DNA of 64,000 bases. It comes from DASQEH01 sp035633755. Lineage in GTDB: Bacteria; Actinomycetota; Actinomycetes; Propionibacteriales; Nocardioidaceae. The position numbers were made by a program, and so were the translations under genes. The notes below the pieces were generated by a model. The model had not been told where the DNA came from. It did not search any database and saw nothing but the letters and a program-made list of their open reading frames with translations. The stretch spans positions 24,277-88,276 of the forward strand of contig DASQEH010000013.1 of assembly GCA_035633755.1 (NCBI GenBank). Reading direction: 5' to 3'. Shown here one piece after another: positions 6,482 to 13,880 of the stretch. How positions within the stretch are numbered: the stretch's first letter is position 1; each line of letters opens with the position of its first letter.

Positions 6482-9132
6482 GTGAGGCCACAATGCTCCT
6501 GAAGTCCGATAGGTCTCCGTTTGCTGATCTGGCGAAGCTGGGGTCGTCGCCGGCGCTCATCTCGGGCGACCACTCGTTGTCATACGCGGACCTCGCGGAG
6601 CGAGTGCTTCAGCGGTCGCAGCAGCTGGGGCCGGAACGACGGCTCATCATGCTTGGCTGCGCCAACGACGTGGAGACGGTGGTCACCTATCTCGCGGCCC
6701 TCGACGGGGGTCACCCTGTGCTTCTGACGGAGGGCAACGGCAGCGACTCCCGACGGGACGATCTGTCGAGGCTGTACCAACCTGATGTGATCGCCGACGG
6801 CGACCATCTTCAGGAGCTTCGGGAGGGCACTCGTCACAGACTTCACCCGGACCTTGCGCTCCTGATGTCGACGTCGGGGTCTACGGGTTCACCGAAGCTC
6901 GTGCGGTTGTCCTATGAGAACGTCAGGGCCAACGCGGCGAGCATCGCGATGTACCTGCAGATCACGAGCCACGACCGGGCAGCCACCACCTTGCCCTTGC
7001 ACTACTGCTACGGCCTGTCAGTCCTCAACAGCCACCTGACGGCAGGCGCCAGCGTCATGCTGACCGATCGATCCGTGGTGGAGGAGAGGTTCTGGGACGA
7101 CTTCCGAGCCGGGCAGGCAACATCCTTCGCCGGCGTTCCCTACACCTTCGACCTGCTCGACTCGTCGGGATTCGAGCATCGAGACTTGCCGTCTCTGCGG
7201 TATGTCACCCAGGCCGGGGGCCGCCTTGCTCCCGAGACCGTACGCCGCTACGCCCGGCTCGGCCGCGAACGTGGTTTCGAGCTCGTCGTGATGTACGGGC
7301 AGACCGAAGCAACGGCTCGGATGGGCTACCTGCCCCCTCACCTGGCCGAGGACCGCCCGGAAGCCATCGGCATACCGATCCCGGGCGGCACCTTCCGGAT
7401 CGATACCGACGGTTCTCCCGGTCCAGGCGGGTCGGGCGAGCTCGTCTACACCGGCAGCAACGTCATGCTTGGCTACGCCACTCAACCCGCTGACCTTCAG
7501 GCCGGTCGAACAGTTGACGAGCTACGCACGGGCGACCTCGCCCGCCAACATGAGGACGGGATCTACGAGCTAGTGGGCCGAAGCAGCCGGTTCGCCAAGG
7601 TGTACGGGTTGCGGGTCGACCTGGACCATGTCGAGCGGCTCGCAGCTGAGCAGGGCGTCAGCCTGCGGGCCGTGGAACATGGCGGAGCAGTAGTTGCGTT
7701 CGTCACGAGGCACTGCGACATCGCCAAGATTGATGCCGTCGCCGACCTGTGCCGGGTGCCACGTCGCGCCCTCCAACGGCAGGTGGTCGCCTCGTTCCCA
7801 TTGACGACGTCGGGCAAGACGGACTACGCATCGTTGTCGCGGCACGCCGCCATGGCTACTCACACGAGTCGCCACGTGGGAACGACGCGCAAGCAGGTGA
7901 CCGCTTCGGCCGTGAGGGACCTCTTCGCCGAACTGCTGGGACGACCTGACGCCTGCCAGCATGACAGCTTCGTCAGCCTGCACGGTGACTCACTGTCCTA
8001 CGTCGAGGTGTCGATCAGGCTGCAGGAGCTCCTGGGTCGACTGCCGACGGATTGGCCGACTCGGTCTGCCACCGAGCTGGCCAGCGAGGCGATCGGCCAT
8101 GCCGATGAAGAGCCTGTACGGCCACCAACCGTGCGCATGGAGTCGTCCACCCTCCTGCGGGCACTGGCCATCTTCGCGATCGTGGCTTCGCACGCCAATC
8201 TGATCACGGTGATGGGTGGGGCCCACGTGCTGCTCGGCGTGATGGGCCTGAACATGGCCCGCCTCAGGCTCACCGATCAGCCTGCCCGTGAGCGGGTGAC
8301 GGGTTTGTTGCGAGCAGCCGCCCAGATCGCCGTGCCGGCAGCGCTGTGGATCGCCGGGGTCGGCTTGGTGACGGGCATGTATGAGCCGTCAACGGCTCTG
8401 ATGCTGAACAATCTGGTCGGCAGCGACGACTGGGACGTCCAGTGGCAGTTCTGGTTCCTCGAAGCCGTCGTATGGGCCCATGTGGCAACCGCTGGCCTCT
8501 TGATGGTCCCCGGCATCAGCTATCTGGAACGACGCCAGCCGTACCGGTTTGCTGTTGCCGTCCTCGTGGTGACTGTGTCGGTTCGCTACCTCCTGGTCGG
8601 CGTCACAGCCGGGCCTGTGGACCGGTATGCGCTGCCCGTGGTGTTGTGGACCATAGCCCTGGGCTGGCTCATCGCCCGTTCCACCACCACGCGTCAACGC
8701 CTGATGACGTCTGTGCTCATCGTCGCTTCGATGTACGGCTTCTTCGACGACCTCCAGCGCGAGGGCTTGGTCGTCCTCGGCCTGCTGCTTGTCACCTGGG
8801 TGCCCTTCGTCCCCGTGCCCCGAGCGGTGAGCCGTGCAATCGCGGTGGTCGCCTCGTCATCGCTGTTCGTGTACTTGACGCACTGGCAGGTCTACCCCTC
8901 CTTGGAGCACGAGGCACCGCTTGCCGCCACCCTGCTGTCGTTCGTCGTGGGTATCTCCGTCTGGCAGGCGCACGGCACCATCAGTAGGTGGGCCTCCAGC
9001 AAGCAGCGAGCCTTCTGGCGGCGACCCCGCTCGAGCAAACGACCCGGTCAGATTCCAGCCAGCGGCGCAGTCCATGCGAGCCAGGTCATGACGGAGTCCA
9101 ACTTGTGTCGCGCCGCCACCCGTTCCGCGTAG
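6478..9132 (+). CDS. Adenylation / carrier / membrane acyltransferase fusion
   Basis: An 884-residue three-part protein. Residues ~20-460 form an AMP-binding adenylation domain: STSGSTGSPK at 131-140, YGQTEATAR near 273, TGDL near 350, and the catalytic-lysine motif TSGKTDY near 447. Residues ~475-540 form a phosphopantetheine carrier domain; Ser505 in HGDSLSYVE is the prosthetic-group site. Residues ~554-850 form a polytopic membrane region beginning LLRALAIFAIVASHAN, typical of acyltransferase-3 proteins. The likely reaction is activation of a carboxylic or amino acid, loading on the carrier, and transfer to an acceptor at the membrane. The ATG overlaps the fbpC stop, so it is coexpressed with iron uptake; a role in making or acylating a metal-binding molecule is inferred. 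The substrate is unknown. Confidence 0.8.
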   Translation: MSEATMLLKSDRSPFADLAKLGSSPALISGDHSLSYADLAERVLQRSQQLGPERRLIMLGCANDVETVVTYLAALDGGHPVLLTEGNGSDSRRDDLSRLYQPDVIADGDHLQELREGTRHRLHPDLALLMSTSGSTGSPKLVRLSYENVRANAASIAMYLQITSHDRAATTLPLHYCYGLSVLNSHLTAGASVMLTDRSVVEERFWDDFRAGQATSFAGVPYTFDLLDSSGFEHRDLPSLRYVTQAGGRLAPETVRRYARLGRERGFELVVMYGQTEATARMGYLPPHLAEDRPEAIGIPIPGGTFRIDTDGSPGPGGSGELVYTGSNVMLGYATQPADLQAGRTVDELRTGDLARQHEDGIYELVGRSSRFAKVYGLRVDLDHVERLAAEQGVSLRAVEHGGAVVAFVTRHCDIAKIDAVADLCRVPRRALQRQVVASFPLTTSGKTDYASLSRHAAMATHTSRHVGTTRKQVTASAVRDLFAELLGRPDACQHDSFVSLHGDSLSYVEVSIRLQELLGRLPTDWPTRSATELASEAIGHADEEPVRPPTVRMESSTLLRALAIFAIVASHANLITVMGGAHVLLGVMGLNMARLRLTDQPARERVTGLLRAAAQIAVPAALWIAGVGLVTGMYEPSTALMLNNLVGSDDWDVQWQFWFLEAVVWAHVATAGLLMVPGISYLERRQPYRFAVAVLVVTVSVRYLLVGVTAGPVDRYALPVVLWTIALGWLIARSTTTRQRLMTSVLIVASMYGFFDDLQREGLVVLGLLLVTWVPFVPVPRAVSRAIAVVASSSLFVYLTHWQVYPSLEHEAPLAATLLSFVVGISVWQAHGTISRWASSKQRAFWRRPRSSKRPGQIPASGAVHASQVMTESNLCRAATRSA

Positions 9133-9147
9133 CGCACCTCAGTACGC

Positions 9148-9175
9148 CGCCGTGGAGCTCGCACCGCGGTGGCGC
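9148..9175. terminator. Weak hairpin after the iron operon
   Basis: GCCGCCGTGG and CCGCGGTGGC form an imperfect stem (8 of 10 pairs) around an 8-nt loop, starting 16 bp after the operon's last stop codon. It is a possible transcription terminator, but there is no U-tract. Confidence 0.35.
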
Positions 9176-9234
9176 TTGGCCCGACAGCGGCGCTCGCATC
9201 GTTGCACCTTGACGGTGCGGCCCCTTGAGGCAAG

Positions 9235-9250
9235 TGTTAGGCATCTAACA
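9235..9250. promoter_or_regulatory. Palindrome related to the iron box
   Basis: TGTTAG-GCAT-CTAACA is a perfect 6-bp inverted repeat with a 4-nt spacer. It shares GTTAGGCAT with the iron box at 2834-2852, but its half-site spacing differs from the IdeR consensus. It could bind a DtxR-family (Fe or Mn) or another dimeric regulator. A TTGACG -35-like hexamer lies at 9209-9214. It precedes the repeat-peptide gene. Confidence 0.55.
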
Positions 9251-9261
9251 GACAGACTGTC
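9251..9261. promoter_or_regulatory. Second palindrome abutting the first
   Basis: GACAG-A-CTGTC is a perfect 5-bp inverted repeat placed directly after the preceding palindrome. Together they make a 27-bp block about 85 bp upstream of the repeat-peptide start codon. It may be a second operator or an RNA hairpin. Confidence 0.4.
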
Positions 9262-9345
9262 AGCGACCGTACAGACGGTGGCGGCGTTCTGCTGCCATTG
9301 TTCACGAAGAGAACGGACACCGTGCCCGTTCAGGGAAGGGCAATC

Positions 9346-9543
9346 ATGAACGAGCAAGACACCACCTTCAACGACGACGACGTCGAAGGTCACAAGCTCC
9401 GCCCAGGCGCCGCCAACGCAGAAGCCACCGAAGGCGACGACGACGTCGAAGGTCACAAGCTCCGCCCAGGCGCCGCCAACGCTGAAAACGCCGAAGGCGA
9501 CGACGACGTCGAAGGTCACCGTATGGGCACTTTCCGAACCTAA
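9346..9543 (+). CDS. 65-aa peptide with three DDDVEGH repeats
   Basis: A small, highly acidic peptide of 65 residues. After a nine-residue start (MNEQDTTFN) it has two almost identical 21-residue units, DDDVEGHKLRPGAANAE plus four residues (10-30 and 31-51), and a shortened third unit, DDDVEGHRMGTFRT (52-65). A strong ribosome-binding site, GGGAAGGG, at 9333-9340 and separate palindromic control elements support a real gene. No signal peptide, membrane segment or cysteine is present. The clustered Asp/Glu/His could bind metal ions. Repeated units could also mean a processed precursor, but the nine-residue leader is too short for a typical modified-peptide precursor and no maturation enzyme is adjacent. 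I do not recognise a characterised family. Confidence 0.7.
   Translation: MNEQDTTFNDDDVEGHKLRPGAANAEATEGDDDVEGHKLRPGAANAENAEGDDDVEGHRMGTFRT
9373..9540 (+). repeat. 63-bp tandem coding repeats of the DDDVEGH peptide
   Basis: Units at 9373-9435, 9436-9498 and a partial one at 9499-9540. The first two differ at only a few bases near the 3' end, so the duplication is recent or kept uniform. The third diverges after GACGACGACGTCGAAGGTCA. Confidence 0.85.
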
Positions 9544-9658
9544 CCCGGACTCCTCCGGCCCTAACGACGCCACCGCATTCGAGCCGCAACGTCTCGTCGA
9601 CGCCTCTGCACCCCGTGCGTTCCGGCGTTCGCGCTCCTCTGCGGCGTGTGGGAACTGC

Positions 9659-9691
9659 GAACCGTTCAGGGTTCATGACCCTGGACGGTTC
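9659..9691. terminator. Strong hairpin between convergent small genes
   Basis: GAACCGTTCAGGGT (9659-9672) and ACCCTGGACGGTTC (9678-9691) form a 14-bp stem with one G-T wobble and a 5-nt loop. It lies between the repeat-peptide gene and the convergent small zinc-ribbon gene, as expected for a bidirectional terminator. Confidence 0.65.
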
Positions 9692-9771
9692 TGCATTGGT
9701 AGTCGCCCGCGGGTCGGGCGCGGGTGGATTGCGACGAAGGGGTCGATCCAAGGTTGCGCCGACCAGGCGTA

Positions 9772-9924
9772 CTACTGCCTGTCGTGAGCGTCTGGTCTGT
9801 GCCCTGAGTCGCCGAAGCGCTTTCGCTTGCCGCAGTAGGAGCAGATGTGGAAGAACCCCCAGTGGTCACCCTCGGGGGGACCCCACTGGTGCCAACCAAC
9901 TTTGCAGCGCAGGCTCTGGAGCAT
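9772..9924 (-). CDS. 50-aa zinc-ribbon-like small protein
   Basis: A short gene encoding 50 residues: MLQSLRCKVGWHQWGPPEGD, then HWGFFHICSYCGKRKRFG and a polar tail. CSYC (residues 28-31) with Cys7 and His12 could form a single zinc site. Tryptophans, CxxC and GK give a composition typical of small actinobacterial zinc-ribbon proteins of unknown role. The ATG at 9924 is preceded at good distance by GGAGGAGG, one of the best ribosome-binding sites in the window; a GTG two codons upstream is an alternative. The stop TAG is at 9772-9774. No function is assigned. Confidence 0.7.
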   Translation of the reverse strand: MLQSLRCKVGWHQWGPPEGDHWGFFHICSYCGKRKRFGDSGHRPDAHDRQ

Positions 9925-10084
9925 GAGCACTCCTCCTCCACGGTGACCGTTGCCTCAGCCTAGAACTGCTGAACCTCCCGCCACAACAAGCGGTAACGAG
10001 CCATCGACCCCCACGGCGGGTTGGTCGAGCGACATCGGAGGGGGCGAGACGCTCACAGCAGCGGGCCCCTGACGGACGCGCAGG

Positions 10085-11137
10085 TCAGCGCGCTTTTCTG
10101 GAGGGTTGAACTCGCAACGGCTCGCCCGGCATCTTGGGGTACTCGGGCGGGTACGGCATATCACCCTCCCCTGAGCTCTCGTCCCTCTCATACATCGCCA
10201 AGAGCGGCTCGAGCGAATGATGGACGTCGTCGATCTCGGCATGCAGGTCACCGACATCGGCGAACCGGGCCGGCACGGTGTGAAGCGTGAAAGCACGCGG
10301 GTCGACGTCGTTCAGCTCATCCCAAGTGACAGGCGTCGACACCGGTGCTCCCGGCAAGGGGCGCAGGCTGTATGCGCTGGCGATCGTCCGGTCGCGCGCG
10401 TTCTGGTTGTAGTCGACGAAGATTGACGCACCTCGCTCCTCCTTCCACCACTTCGTCGTCACCTCACCGGGCATCCGGCGCTCGAGCTCGCGACCGAAGG
10501 CGATGGCCGCATGCCGGACGTCGGTGAAGGTCCAGCGCGGTTCGATGCGCAGGTAGATGTGCACGCCGCGGTTGCCCGAGGTCTTCGGGAAGCCGCGGTA
10601 GCCCAGCTCCTCCAGGAGCTTGCGTGCCTCACCTGCGACCCGCACGGCATCGGCGAAGTCGGTCCCGGGCTGCGGGTCGAGGTCGAGGCGCAGCTCGTCG
10701 GGATGGTCGACGTCGTCTCGCCGAACCGGCCACGGGTGGAACGTGATCGTGCCTATCTGGGCCGCCCAGGCCACCACAGCGGGCTCTGTGGGGCATATCT
10801 CGTCGGCGAACCGACCGGACGGGAAGGTGATCCGAGCGGTCTCCACGTAATCGGGAGCTCCCTTGGGTATGCGCTTCTGAAAGAAGGCGTCACCGTGAGG
10901 GTCCGACCGAGTGGCCTGCTTGATGTCGTCGAAGACGCCCTTCGGCCAGCGTTCCAGGGTGGTCGGGCGTTCGTTCAGCGCACGCTGGATCCCCTCCCCG
11001 ACGCTGGCGTAGTACTGGACCACATCGAGCTTCGTGGCCGCTGGCGTCGATTCGGTCGCCGGGTAGATCAAGCGGTCGGGGTTCGAGACTCGAACCGTCG
11101 TGCCGGCAACGTCGATCTCGGTTGCGGGAGTCGGCAT
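10085..11137 (-). CDS. LigD-type primase-polymerase (stand-alone Pol domain)
   Basis: A 350-residue archaeo-eukaryotic-primase-superfamily enzyme equal to the polymerase domain of LigD, without ligase or nuclease domains. Catalytic acidic motif I is LRLDLDPQPG, the nucleotide-binding motif is SGNRGVHIYL, and motif III is FVDYNQNARDRT. Such enzymes add ribo- or deoxynucleotides at broken DNA ends in bacterial end joining or at gaps in excision repair. The ATG at 11137 (MPTPATEIDVAG) gives the usual N terminus; a longer frame to 11551 is rejected because it would run through the promoter and start of the divergent msrB. A single-domain DNA ligase lies at 45720-46727. No ku gene is in the window. 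Confidence 0.88.
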   Translation of the reverse strand: MPTPATEIDVAGTTVRVSNPDRLIYPATESTPAATKLDVVQYYASVGEGIQRALNERPTTLERWPKGVFDDIKQATRSDPHGDAFFQKRIPKGAPDYVETARITFPSGRFADEICPTEPAVVAWAAQIGTITFHPWPVRRDDVDHPDELRLDLDPQPGTDFADAVRVAGEARKLLEELGYRGFPKTSGNRGVHIYLRIEPRWTFTDVRHAAIAFGRELERRMPGEVTTKWWKEERGASIFVDYNQNARDRTIASAYSLRPLPGAPVSTPVTWDELNDVDPRAFTLHTVPARFADVGDLHAEIDDVHHSLEPLLAMYERDESSGEGDMPYPPEYPKMPGEPLRVQPSRKAR

Positions 11138-11205
11138 GGGGACAGGGTATCCACTCTGGCCGATTGACCCGTCGCTGTCTTTGCGCCGCCCCGTAAGGTG
11201 GAGGC

Positions 11206-11628
11206 ATGGCAGCACGGGTGCAGAAGACCGAAGAGGAATGGCGCGCGCAGCTGAGCAAGGAGGAGTACGCGGTACTCCGAAAGTCCGGCACCGAGCGCCC
11301 CTGGTCCGGGGAGTACGTCGAGACGAAGACCGAGGGCGTCTACCGTTGCAGAGCTTGCGGTGTCGAGCTGTTCCGCAGCTCGGAGAAGTTCGACTCCCAC
11401 TGCGGCTGGCCGTCGTTCTGGTCTCCTGGTGACGACGCCAACGTTCGTTTGATCGAGGATCGGTCGATGGGGATGGCCCGTACCGAGGTGCGGTGCGCCA
11501 GCTGCGACTCACACCTTGGGCACGTCTTCGCTGGCGAGGGCTACGCCACACCCACGGATCAGCGCTACTGCATCAACAGCGTGAGCCTGACCCTCGAGCC
11601 GGCGGAGCGCACGGCCGAGTCGGCCTGA
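11206..11628 (+). CDS. msrB: Peptide-methionine (R)-S-oxide reductase
   Basis: A 140-residue MsrB that repairs oxidised methionine in proteins by reducing the R-sulfoxide. Zinc-binding cysteines are in CRAC and CASC, the core SHCGWPSFW is intact, and the catalytic Cys122 is in RYCINS. The GGAGG sequence right before the ATG supports the start. It is divergent from the LigD-type polymerase gene (68 bp between starts) and converges with hemQ. Confidence 0.95.
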   Translation: MAARVQKTEEEWRAQLSKEEYAVLRKSGTERPWSGEYVETKTEGVYRCRACGVELFRSSEKFDSHCGWPSFWSPGDDANVRLIEDRSMGMARTEVRCASCDSHLGHVFAGEGYATPTDQRYCINSVSLTLEPAERTAESA

Positions 11629-11663
11629 ACGCCACTCGACCCGCCGCCGGTCCTCGAGCGCTT

Positions 11664-12395
11664 CTAGGGCAGCGCGTCGAGCAGCTCGGCCACGGTCCGT
11701 CGGTGCCCGGTGTAGAACGGCACCTCCTCGCGCACGTGCCGTCGGGCCTTGCTGCCCCGCAGATGCCGCATCAGATCCACGATGCGGTGCAGCTCGTCCG
11801 CCTCGAAGGCCAGCATCCACTCGTAGTCGCCGAGGGCGAACGACGCGACCGTGTTCGCGCGCACGTCAGCGAAGTCACGTGCCATCTGGCCATGCTCGGC
11901 CAGCATCGCACGCCGCTCTGAGTCCTCCAGCAGGTACCACTCGTAGGACCGCACGAACGGGTAGACGCAGATGAAGGCCCGGGGCTCCTCCTCAGCGAGG
12001 AACGCCGGGATGTGGCTCTTGTTGAACTCCGCCGGTCGATGCAGCGCCAGCTGTGACCACACCGGCACCAGCCGACGGCCGAACCCGGTGCGACGCAACC
12101 TGCTGTACGCAGCCTGCAGCTGCTCGGCTGTGGGAGCGTGCCACCACACCATCAGGTCGGCATCGGCCCGCAGGCCCGAGAGGTCATAGGTGCCGCGAAC
12201 CACGACATCGGAGCTCGTCAGTTCGGCGAACAGGTCGCTTACTTCGCTCGCCTGTGCCTTGCGGTCGACGTCGTCGTCCAGAGGCTCGGCCACCTCGAAG
12301 ACGGACCACATGGTGTAGCGGATCGTCTCGTTGAGGCGGCGGGCTCCCTTTCCCTGATCGGGGCGCTTGGACGGCATGGGAGAGGGCGAGGTCAT
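11664..12395 (-). CDS. hemQ: Coproheme decarboxylase (chlorite-dismutase family)
   Basis: A 243-residue HemQ/ChdC, the last enzyme of the coproporphyrin-dependent heme pathway. It turns coproheme into heme b by two peroxide-driven decarboxylations. YPFVRSYEWYLL carries the conserved tyrosine expected to act as radical site, and the downstream EHGQMARDF region is where the proximal heme histidine sits in the family. Its ATG overlaps the stop of the upstream hemY by 4 bp, so the two are translationally coupled. Confidence 0.93.
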   Translation of the reverse strand: MTSPSPMPSKRPDQGKGARRLNETIRYTMWSVFEVAEPLDDDVDRKAQASEVSDLFAELTSSDVVVRGTYDLSGLRADADLMVWWHAPTAEQLQAAYSRLRRTGFGRRLVPVWSQLALHRPAEFNKSHIPAFLAEEEPRAFICVYPFVRSYEWYLLEDSERRAMLAEHGQMARDFADVRANTVASFALGDYEWMLAFEADELHRIVDLMRHLRGSKARRHVREEVPFYTGHRRTVAELLDALP

Positions 12396-13813
12396 GGGTC
12401 CATTGTCCCTGCCTGGTCCAGGGCCGCGATCACCCGGGTCGCGGCTTCCTCTCCCCCGGCGACCACGGCGGGAACTCCTACCCCGTCATAGGCAGCGCCG
12501 CACAGCTGGAGTCCCGGAGCCGCGTCGATGCCAGCACGAATCCGGGCGACGCGGCCCAGATGACCCACCGCGTACTGCGGCAATGCGCCACCCCATCGCG
12601 TCACCTTGGCGTCGACGAGCGGCCCACGGAGTCCGACTGCGGAGGTCAGTTGGGCCATGGCCTGTGCGACAAGCTCGCTGTCCTCGCGCTGCAGCGAGGC
12701 GACCTCTCGGTGCCGACCGATCGAGCAGCGGAAGAAGGCGCTGTCGCCCTGGAGCCAAGCCCACTTCTGAGAGGAGTACGTGGCGGCTTTGACCGGCTCG
12801 CCGTCCGCGGGAGGGACGAGGAAGCCGGTCCCCGTCAGTCCCGGCGGGACCGCCGCGGCCGGCACCGCCAGCGTGACGATGGCGACCGACGCGTAGTCGA
12901 TGCCGGCCAGCTCCCGTGACACACCTGGTGCCACGTCACGGAGCAGCCGTGCTGTCGGTGCCGCAGGCGTCGCCAGCACGACCACATCGGCCGTCACCGC
13001 AGTGACATCCGTGGTTGCTCCCACCGTCAGGGTCCAACCCGTCGGGGCTCGCGACAGCTCACGGACAGCGGCGTTCACCAGGAGCGAACCGCCGCGGCCT
13101 CGGAAGTCCTCGACCACGGCCTGCGGCAGTCGGCCGACGCCGCCACGGATGCCGGCGAACAGTGGTGTCGCTGCCGCCGAGGGAGGCGATGACGCGGCCG
13201 CCGCCGCGGCCAGCAGGCTCCCGTGGCGCTCGACGGCTGCGACGAGCTGCGGAAGCGCTGCCTGGACCGATATCTCGTCGGAGCGACCGGCGTACACGCC
13301 GCCGAGCAGCGGTTCGACGAGCCTGTCGCGGACCTCCACGCCCAGCCGCCCTGCGACCAACACGCCGACTCCGACATCCTCGTCCAGGACCAGCCGAGGC
13401 ATGAGACGCTCCAGGGCAGCCCGCGCCAGGCCGCGTCGGCTGAGAACCTTGCTGGCAGCGGTCGCCGACAGGGAGGTCGGCACACCCATCAGGGAGCTCG
13501 GCAGCGGCCGCATCGCGCCGCGTGTCCATATCCCCGCGCCCGACGCTGCGGGATACACGATCGCCTCGCCCAGGCCGACGGCCCGCGCCAGCCCGGTGCC
13601 TTCGGTACGCCGGTTGAGCACGGACTCAGCGCCCAGGTCCAACGACACGCCTGCCACCTCGCCGAGCGCGAGCTTGCCACCCACTCGAGACGACGCCTCG
13701 TACACGGTGACGTCAAGGTCCGGGCGCCGGGTGACCAGAGCCCGCGCGCACGCCAGGCCTGCAATGCCAGCACCCACGACTGCGATACGGGGAGCCGGCC
13801 GCTGCGCCTCCAT
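12392..13813 (-). CDS. hemY: Coproporphyrinogen III / protoporphyrinogen oxidase
   Basis: A 473-residue flavoenzyme with the N-terminal FAD-binding motif IAVVGAGIAGLACARAL and a C-terminal FAD segment (GLQLCGAAYDGVGVPAVVAGGEEAA). In actinobacteria with HemQ it works as CgoX, oxidising coproporphyrinogen III to coproporphyrin III. The ATG at 13813 follows GTGGGGGCGGC; nine upstream codons in frame are probably not translated. It forms a two-gene unit with hemQ, divergent from the DUF4349 lipoprotein gene. Confidence 0.92.
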   Translation of the reverse strand: MEAQRPAPRIAVVGAGIAGLACARALVTRRPDLDVTVYEASSRVGGKLALGEVAGVSLDLGAESVLNRRTEGTGLARAVGLGEAIVYPAASGAGIWTRGAMRPLPSSLMGVPTSLSATAASKVLSRRGLARAALERLMPRLVLDEDVGVGVLVAGRLGVEVRDRLVEPLLGGVYAGRSDEISVQAALPQLVAAVERHGSLLAAAAAASSPPSAAATPLFAGIRGGVGRLPQAVVEDFRGRGGSLLVNAAVRELSRAPTGWTLTVGATTDVTAVTADVVVLATPAAPTARLLRDVAPGVSRELAGIDYASVAIVTLAVPAAAVPPGLTGTGFLVPPADGEPVKAATYSSQKWAWLQGDSAFFRCSIGRHREVASLQREDSELVAQAMAQLTSAVGLRGPLVDAKVTRWGGALPQYAVGHLGRVARIRAGIDAAPGLQLCGAAYDGVGVPAVVAGGEEAATRVIAALDQAGTMDP

Positions 13814-13880
13814 GCCGCCCCCACTCTGCGTCGCTCTCAACTCGCCGGAACCGAAGGCGCCATGCTGTCGTCATACCGCC

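Noticed and set aside
9346..9543. Calling the repeat peptide a multi-core RiPP precursor
   Set aside because: The leader before the first unit is only nine residues, no cysteines or Ser/Thr-rich cores are present, and no cyclase, radical-SAM, YcaO, ATP-grasp or protease gene is adjacent. It stays an open possibility only.
9368..9751. Minus-strand frame opposite the repeat peptide, rich in arginine repeats
   Set aside because: It lacks a plausible ribosome-binding site and mirrors the plus-strand repeats; the plus-strand frame has the strong ribosome-binding site and control region.
12900..13880. Long plus-strand extension of the DUF4349 gene
   Set aside because: It is antisense to hemY, and a proper signal peptide with lipobox begins only at 13881.
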